From: Gonocerus acuteangulatus
Lineage: Eukaryota > Arthropoda > Insecta > Hemiptera > Coreidae
Assembly (NCBI GenBank): GCA_946811695.1
Contig: OX328124.1
Location: forward strand, 91,443,696-91,507,695
DNA: 64,000 nucleotides
Direction of reading: 5' to 3'
Shown in pieces: positions 58,737 to 64,000 of this stretch. Each line of letters opens with the position of its first letter. The stretch's first letter is position 1. The translations under genes were made by a program, and so were the position numbers. The notes below the pieces were generated by a model. The model saw only the letters and a program-made list of their open reading frames with translations, was not told the origin of the DNA and did no database searches.

Positions 58737-60296
58737 CATGCAGCATAAAATAAGAAGAGAAGTTCAACCGAATTTATTTTATCAAATCATGAAGATTAAG
58801 GTTAGTTTTTTTATGGACATTGTTAACTCTAAAAATCATTATTAATGGTTTACACTTCATGACCAAACTTAATTATATATTAAGAATGTTTTGGGCAGAA
58901 AGATCAGAAATTTATTAGGTATCCATATTGTTGTAGATTTATTTCAGATTATCTGTAATTTTCCTTATTACTTACCTCGTTGAGTGCATTTATATAAGTT
59001 ATAATTTACGCATGTTCTCCGGTAGACTATGAGGCACTTTTCATTTAGTGCCAACATCATTTTTTCTCAAACTTATTCGTTTCCAAACATTTATCAAGAA
59101 AATAAAAACAAACATGACTGAACAAAATTTAAAAACCTAAACGTAAAAATATTAACAGACAGACATTAAATAATTTTGGCGAATCATCTACATTAATTAT
59201 TAGATCAGTTAACGGACATCTATCATAAATCCTTATGTACATACTTAAGATTTTATATCTTATTTTTTTACTAAGCCTTTATATTTGATTCTTTTTCTTT
59301 TACTCCCCTCCTTTTTTCTATGGAACCGTTTTATATTTTTATACCTTGCCCACCCCCCCGTTTCATTATTGCTCTTCGGTCCCTCAACCCCTTCTTGTTT
59401 CAGTATCCCGCAATCCTTGCATTTCCACTTTAACCTTTAATTTAATATATATGGTTTATTTTATTATATAAGGGTGGAAATTGCGTTAGTGTTTTTTTTT
59501 AAATATACGGTGTTAGCCTTTTATTTCCTTTTATATACTGCTATGTATATTTAGTAGTCATGCTAAAGGGACAAAGTCCCAGAATAAAGTATTTTTTTAA
59601 ATTTTAATAAATTAATTAATAAATAAATGTATATTATAAGTATATTCTAGAATACATGAACATTATTAAATTAATTATTATTTTTGTTTTATGTGAGTAT
59701 CAGAGATAATATCTCCAAGGCGCCGTCGAAATTCTTCTTGCAAAAACAAATCAGAAAGAACTTCAGAAAATCCTCAGAGCGATAAACCACCACCCAGCAG
59801 AGCATCCTCCGTCATCCCATGGAACGATCTCCCAGAACCCGATGCGGATGTCCTCAAGAACGCCAATTTCACCTCCAAGCAATACGGTCTCCTCACGAAG
59901 AACGGCCTCAGGACGTCGGAAATCGTCAAATTGGCCGAAGAGGGATACGACGGCAAGGAGATGATCGCCTTAAGCAATCTAGGGATGAATTTCGAAGACA
60001 TGCTGAAGCTCTATAGATCTCCAGGGATATCCACCGAGGAAGGTATCGTACTCTACGAGGAAGGTCTCTCCGTTGACGAGATAGCTTCGATTAGCGAGAC
60101 TGGGATCCATCCGAGCGATTTGATCCCACTCGTCAAGAAAGGGTACAGAGCGACACAGCTCTTGACGCTCGTCAGCTCTGGTTGGACTTCCTCGCAAATC
60201 CATTCTCTTCTCATGATCGACGCTTCTCCTTTTCATGTTCTCAATTACGTTAGGCAGGGAATTCCAGCAGATGAACTCATTTCTTTCTTAACATAA
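58059..60296 (+). CDS. Gene with C-terminal 13-residue repeats (last two exons seen)
   Basis: Exon 58059-58143 (85 nt, TTTTGTAG acceptor, GCAG|GTAACA donor) and exon 59704-60296 (acceptor GAGTATCAG, stop TAA) join at phase 1 into one frame: ESGVSETPKQILLVDNGGGA, an Arg/Ser-rich linker (PRRRRNSS), a Pro stretch, then about ten units of 13 residues from NGLRTSEIVKLAEE onward. Each unit starts with Gly plus a hydrophobic residue, has an acidic residue near position 6, and hydrophobics at 7 and 10 (GLSVDEIASISET, GIHPSDLIPLVKK, GYRATQLLTLVSS). This suggests stacked short helices, a small solenoid. The 5' exons are not resolved. Exon 2 is GC-richer than its surroundings. I do not recognise the family; location and function are unknown. 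Confidence 0.6.
58293..58361. repeat. (TA)n microsatellite in the intron of the 13-mer repeat gene
   Basis: About 34 TA units. Confidence 0.95.
59300..59640 (+). mobile_element. LINE 3' end
   Basis: GGGACAAAGTCCCAGAATAA at 59570 followed by an AT-rich tail with TAATTAATAAATAAAT repeats, the same 3' signature as the minus-strand LINE at 24.7 kb. Its left part is not readable as protein. Confidence 0.45.
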
Positions 60297-60469
60297 TATT
60301 AATATTCAGGCCTCATTCATAACAACAAATTCCAGATGAAATATTTGTAACATTCCCAGAAAGCACAGAAATTTCTATTAGCTAATGATTATAGTTTTTC
60401 TTTTTAAATTAACGTTTCTTTCTTCATAAGAGACGTTCCCGATCAGATGGACGAACTTGCAAAATTTAA

Positions 60470-60605
60470 CTGCAGAGAAAAACGCACAAGTTCGCCCTTC
60501 TGGTCCGCGCGGCTAACGCCTTAGATTTTCACGTGGGAAATGGGGCTCCGACGGCAGGAATTTGCTCACCTCGGAGCCCGTTAAGAGGATTTCTGAACAT
60601 GAATA
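60470..60605 (+). mobile_element. Diverged SINE family 1 copy
   Basis: GGTCCGCGCGGCTAACGCC, GACGGCAGGAATTTGCTCAC and GGAGCCCGTTAAGAGGATTTC follow the SINE order with many changes. Confidence 0.45.
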
Positions 60606-60649
60606 GCATTAAAAAATCTGTATTATTTATAAAAGGGCGTTAAAAAAGC

Positions 60650-61045
60650 CACTACGAATGCGCGAATACCAGCAGACACTTTTTTGTGACACATATCTTC
60701 TTATTTTTCGTACATGGTAACGCCACTGCACATGAGCAAACGCCAGCGGACACTTTTTCGTGACATATACAGTCTTCTTTTTCGTACATGGTCACTGAGC
60801 ATGCGCGAACGCCACTACAAATGCGCGAACGCAACTGCGCATGCGCGAACGCCACTGCGCAAGCGCGAACGCCAGCGGACCCTTTTTTTTGTGACACATA
60901 TAGTCTTCTTTTTCGTACCTGGTCACTGCGCATGCGCGAACGCCACTGCCCATGCCCGACCTCCACTGCGCAAGCGTGAACTGCAGTGTGCATGCGCGAA
61001 CGCCACTGCGCATGCACAAACGCTACTGTGCATGCACGAACGTAA
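60650..61045 (+). repeat. GC-rich tandem repeat (CGCATGCGCGAACGCCACTG units)
   Basis: Units of about 18-20 bp made of TGCGCATGCGCGAACGCCAC, arranged within a longer repeat of about 120-130 bp that also carries ACACTTTTTCGTGACATATA and TCTTCTTTTTCGTACATGG. Open frames exist on both strands only because the unit has few stops. CpG and TGCGCA density is far above the surroundings. Confidence 0.8.
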
Positions 61046-61410
61046 AATAACAAAAAAAGCAATTGAGAATACATCGGAGATAACCATTATTACTTAGTCA
61101 AAAGGCGAAAATAAAATTGAATAAAATCATGTCAGCTTTTTGTAGAAAAAGATTTGAATATTGTGAAACAGTTCACTTTAATTTCCTTCCGCCGAATTAG
61201 AAGAATATTTATGTGGCATGTTAATATTATCCTGTAAACAATTTCTTAAGGTTATAAACCTATAATATAAAGATAAAGAATTTGTTAATATTGAGTTCGT
61301 TTCCAACTTGACCATCATGGCCATAAGCGTCACATTAAAGGTAGAAATATCTTTATGTAAAGAAAAAATGTAACTATATTATTCTTTAATTATTATTGAT
61401 AACAATGAAA

Positions 61411-61690
61411 TTGGCAGAAATATAATTCATTTTAGTTATAAAATGTAGTTTTATTCAACGTATGACGGAACCCCAATTATCTACGCATTCTCAATATCAA
61501 CGGTTGACTATCTTTTCATAATGAACCAGAAAAAAAGGGAGAAACGTAGCTTCCACGATACGGATCAGTTCTTCCTTTCCGCCATAGTCCTGAAGATGGC
61601 ATGTTATTCATGCCGAAACATTGGCAGAAATATTACTCATTTAAAATATGACCGAACCCCGATTATCTACACATTCTCAGTTTAATTTTC
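61411..61690 (+). mobile_element. Tandem 210-bp units with hammerhead-like motif (Penelope LTR- or retrozyme-like)
   Basis: TTGGCAGAAATAT starts units at 61411 and 61621, exactly 210 bases apart; both continue through ATGACCGAACCCCGATTATC-like sequence and CATTCTCA. The first unit is complete, the second partial. The junction carries CTGAAGA, stem GGCATG/CATGCC and GAAAC. Related sequence flanks the Penelope-like fragments at 31.6 and 41.4 kb. Confidence 0.6.
61581..61630 (+). ncRNA. Hammerhead ribozyme-like motif at the tandem junction
   Basis: CTGAAGA (61590-61596), stem II GGCATG/CATGCC with loop TTATT (61598-61614), GAAA (61615-61618), then CATT with the cleavage site expected before 61623. 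Stem I is weak (GTC/GGC) and stem III has a C-A mismatch, so it is probably inactive. Confidence 0.45.
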
Positions 61691-61989
61691 CGTTCATTCT
61701 AAAGTTAAAGAAGAAGGTATACACCCTATCACCGGATAATGACATTTAATAGTAATGATGTGTATACAGATCTAACTACTTTTGTTAGTAAAAGGTCTGT
61801 GCCATCTTAGCGTGGTTTCATAAAATGTTTATCCTCCAGGTGATTTTTAAATCGTGGAATTGTAACTCCTAAATTTTGCTATCAATACAACAATAACACC
61901 GAAACATGAAGCATCATTTTTTTGCAACTGAAGTGGGACTATATAAATTTATTTATTTAATTTTGGAAAATGTATTAAAAAAAAATCAG

Positions 61990-62245
61990 TCCCGTAACAG
62001 GCCTCAAGGGCCCAGAGGGGCAGATACTGTAGAGGTATCTGATTCTTGACCTTACGGCACACTAGGGAGATAGTGTGGTCAATACTATGCTCCGGCCGCC
62101 TGATTTTTCCCTTGCTGCTTCGACTGCTAGAGTCATTAGCACCAAAGTACCCATTGATAAATTAATTAAAGGCTGGGTTGGCCTAGGGGCGATCTGGGAC
62201 CCCAAATCTAACCCTCGAACGACGGCACTAGAAGAACTCGCCCGG
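61990..62245 (-). mobile_element. SINE family 2, body only
   Basis: Reverse complement of the 12.2-kb body: CAGATACTGTAGAGGTATCT, GTGTGGTCAATACTATG and GCTAGAGTCATTAGCACC. The tRNA head is missing. Confidence 0.65.
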
Positions 62246-62648
62246 AAAATGTATTAAGCATTCGAATAACCCCCTTCCACTAATGATGATTTCGAAATAG
62301 TTTTAATCGTATTTAACAAAATTCTAAAATTGGTTAAGTCTGTTAATAGCAACTTCCTTTTTGTTTTTCGTTGTCTTCTCCAAATGTGGTCAAAATTCAT
62401 ATATCATGCAGTTGCAATGATAATACAGAATCTTCTGCTAAGATATAACATAGTTGTAATAAATCTTAAACATTTTCATGATGTCGTCCTATTTACGAAA
62501 GTGAAAAGAAATGCCACCATTCAGACTGGTCAATGTCGTTCTTTGTTGCAATCTGGTCCCCCAATATGCAGGTTTTGAGCGATGGAGGAAGACTTGATGA
62601 GGTAGTAAACTTGCGAGAGCTGATTCAAATTTGTATATATGAATATGC

Positions 62649-62670
62649 GTGTGTGTGTGTGTGTGTGTGT
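62649..62670. repeat. (GT)n microsatellite
   Basis: Eleven GT units. Confidence 0.95.
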
Positions 62671-62699
62671 GCTGGTGTGTATAAATAAATGTAATAAGC

Positions 62700-63600
62700 A
62701 TTCGTCAACAAAAATGGTTCGATGTTTATAACATTTTGAACAAAAGATCGTTGACTAAAACAAAGGGCGAAGATTATTACCGAGCTTAAACCACTTACCA
62801 GGGCACTATTATTGTCAAAATTGGTTCCATTTTCTTTTCGACGTTTGAAATAATAGAAAACTACAATATATAGTTATATTTTTCGTTTGGAGAAGAGGAA
62901 ATATAACAAAAAACATTCTATTACTTGTAAGGCGGAAGCTCAATGAAAGAAAATCCAAATTAACATAAAACTAAATTGGCTCTACATGTTTGGCATCAAC
63001 AGATCTTGAGAAGCCTATAATCTAGATACAGCCAAATGGAATCTTCACCTAGAATGGCCTCGTCATAATTGAAGATCATCTAATTAGCAACATTCAGCTG
63101 TGTTATTAAAATTGGCTCTTCAGATTTCGCATCAACAGGTGCCTCTTCAGGAACATAAAAATTAGATAAAGCCAACGTGAAACTTCCACTAGATTGCCTA
63201 AGTTGACCTTCCGCCTACACAAGAAACATTGCTGAGACTTTGGGTCACTATTTATTTTAATGAAAAATATTTTAATCCATAAACAGGAACGGGTTTACCT
63301 TTCTCACATATTTTCTTAAGTAAGTCAGAATCAGTTTAACTATTGTAGGTAATGGAAATTTTGATTTCTTTTTAGTGGGTTTCTTGAATTTTTGATTTTT
63401 GGACGGATTGGTATTCGTGGAAGGGGAAAAATAACCACTTACTATTCTAAGTTTCCTGGTTTTTCCTGAGTGTACTTTTTTCTCGACTGAGCATTTAGAC
63501 ATGCGTCCAAGGTAAATTATTGTATGCCTCTATACACTCTGCCTATCTGATTTGCATACTTTATGCAAGGACAAGAACAAATAAATGTAAGGTACAAACA
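62700..63600. other. Intergenic, nothing recognised
   Basis: AT-rich sequence upstream of the right-edge gene; the Lys-rich minus ORF at 63272-63502 has no recognisable domain. Confidence 0.35.
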
Positions 63601-63622
63601 CAGTTGTGCTAACACCATGTTG

Positions 63623-63628
63623 TATATA
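63623..63628 (+). promoter_or_regulatory. TATA box of the right-edge secreted-protein gene
   Basis: TATATA, 43 bases before the ATG at 63666, with a possible initiator TCAATG about 20 bases later. Confidence 0.5.
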
Positions 63629-63665
63629 GTCCATCTAGGGGTCAATGCAGACCTCAATCCCGACA

Positions 63666-63758
63666 ATGAGGGTCTGTTTAGTTGCTCTTTGCTTGGCTCT
63701 GGTCGGTTCTGCCTTCGCTCACTGGCAGGAAGCTGCTGCCTATGGTGCAGCCAGTCAG
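63666..63758 (+). CDS. First exon of a secreted protein, continues past the gene's intron
   Basis: ATG opens MRVCLVALCLALVGSAFA, a canonical signal peptide with an expected cut after AFA, followed by HWQEAAAYGAASQ. The frame reaches CAG|GTAACA, a good donor, after exactly 31 codons (phase 0). TATA is properly spaced. The intron phase and mature start differ from genes A-G, so it is a different family. The remaining exons are beyond the window; function unknown. Confidence 0.6.
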
Positions 63759-63847
63759 GTAACATAATGAACATTCTCTATATGTATATGCTCTACATGT
63801 TCAAACACAATTCGGATTATACTGAATGATTGATATGTTGCACAATC

Positions 63848-64000
63848 CAAGGACGGGTGGGATTTGGCTGAGAGTGAACGTCAGATTGTCAGAAAAATGT
63901 ATTATTTCGAACGTTTCCTTATGCTCTTTGGCAGCCTTCTTCAGCAACAAATACCTAGGGGATGGAGAAAGACCACGATAACATTTAGGTGAACATGGAT
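63848..64000 (-). mobile_element. TTAGCC(G/A)AATCC-family MITE, cut by the window end
   Basis: GATTTGGCTGAGAGTGAACG and GTCAGATTGTC match the MITE at 57.45 kb, as does ATACCTAGGGGATGGAGAAAG; the minus strand has CTGAAGAAGGCTGCC and GGAAACGTTC, a hammerhead-like relic. Confidence 0.6.

Noticed and set aside
60652..61097. Overlapping long ORFs rich in Arg, Ala and Cys on both strands
   Set aside because: They result from the stop-poor GC-rich tandem repeat; every frame gives the same short peptide repeated.

Overview
The window is eukaryotic nuclear DNA, AT-rich and dense with repeats. It has spliceosomal introns, TATA-box promoters, AATAAA signals, tRNA-derived SINEs, non-LTR retrotransposon debris, a hAT transposon and many (TA)n tracts. 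An arthropod, most likely an insect, fits best, but no gene here identifies the species. There is no operon, CRISPR array or prokaryotic gene.

The main content is a tandem family of seven related genes (called A to G here) for small secreted proteins: A 1503-2482 (+, 5' exon not found), B 5688-10662 (+), C 16834-23954 (+), D 25916-29850 (+), E 32998-34589 (+), F 35268-42780 (-) and G 49341-53798 (+). The six complete copies share one architecture. Exon 1 encodes a signal peptide and ends in a short aromatic or leucine-rich motif (for example ILGSFFR) at a phase-2 intron. Exon 2 is 197 nt (164 nt in G) and ends at a phase-1 intron. Exon 3 is 416 nt in five genes, 449 nt in E and 758 nt in G. 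The mature proteins have no cysteine, are rich in Ala, Gly, Ser, Asn and Val, and read as successive 11-residue units, the pattern of amphipathic 11/3 helices as in perilipins, synucleins and apolipoproteins. F carries a Thr/Ala/Pro mucin-like segment at the N-terminus and G a Thr/Pro/Glu/Met repeat tail at the C-terminus. I know of no name for this family. A secreted surface-active or lipid-coating material is a reasonable but unproven guess.

B and C are a segmental duplication (about 5.44-11.2 kb and 16.58-24.17 kb), later altered differently: a truncated LINE entered intron 1 of B, a hAT with a nested SINE entered intron 1 of C, and a 1.7-kb element entered intron 2 of C. Four or five of the promoters share an AGAACAAA...TTCATTA block upstream of TATA.

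Two other genes are seen. Exons at 58059-58143 and 59704-60296 encode a protein with about ten tandem 13-residue repeats. At the right edge, 63666-63758 is the signal-peptide exon of an unrelated secreted protein. The remainder is mobile-element sequence: Jockey/R1-like LINE 3' ends, Penelope-like fragments, hammerhead-ribozyme-like motifs, two SINE families, transposons inserted at one position inside a SINE, MITEs and tandem repeats.
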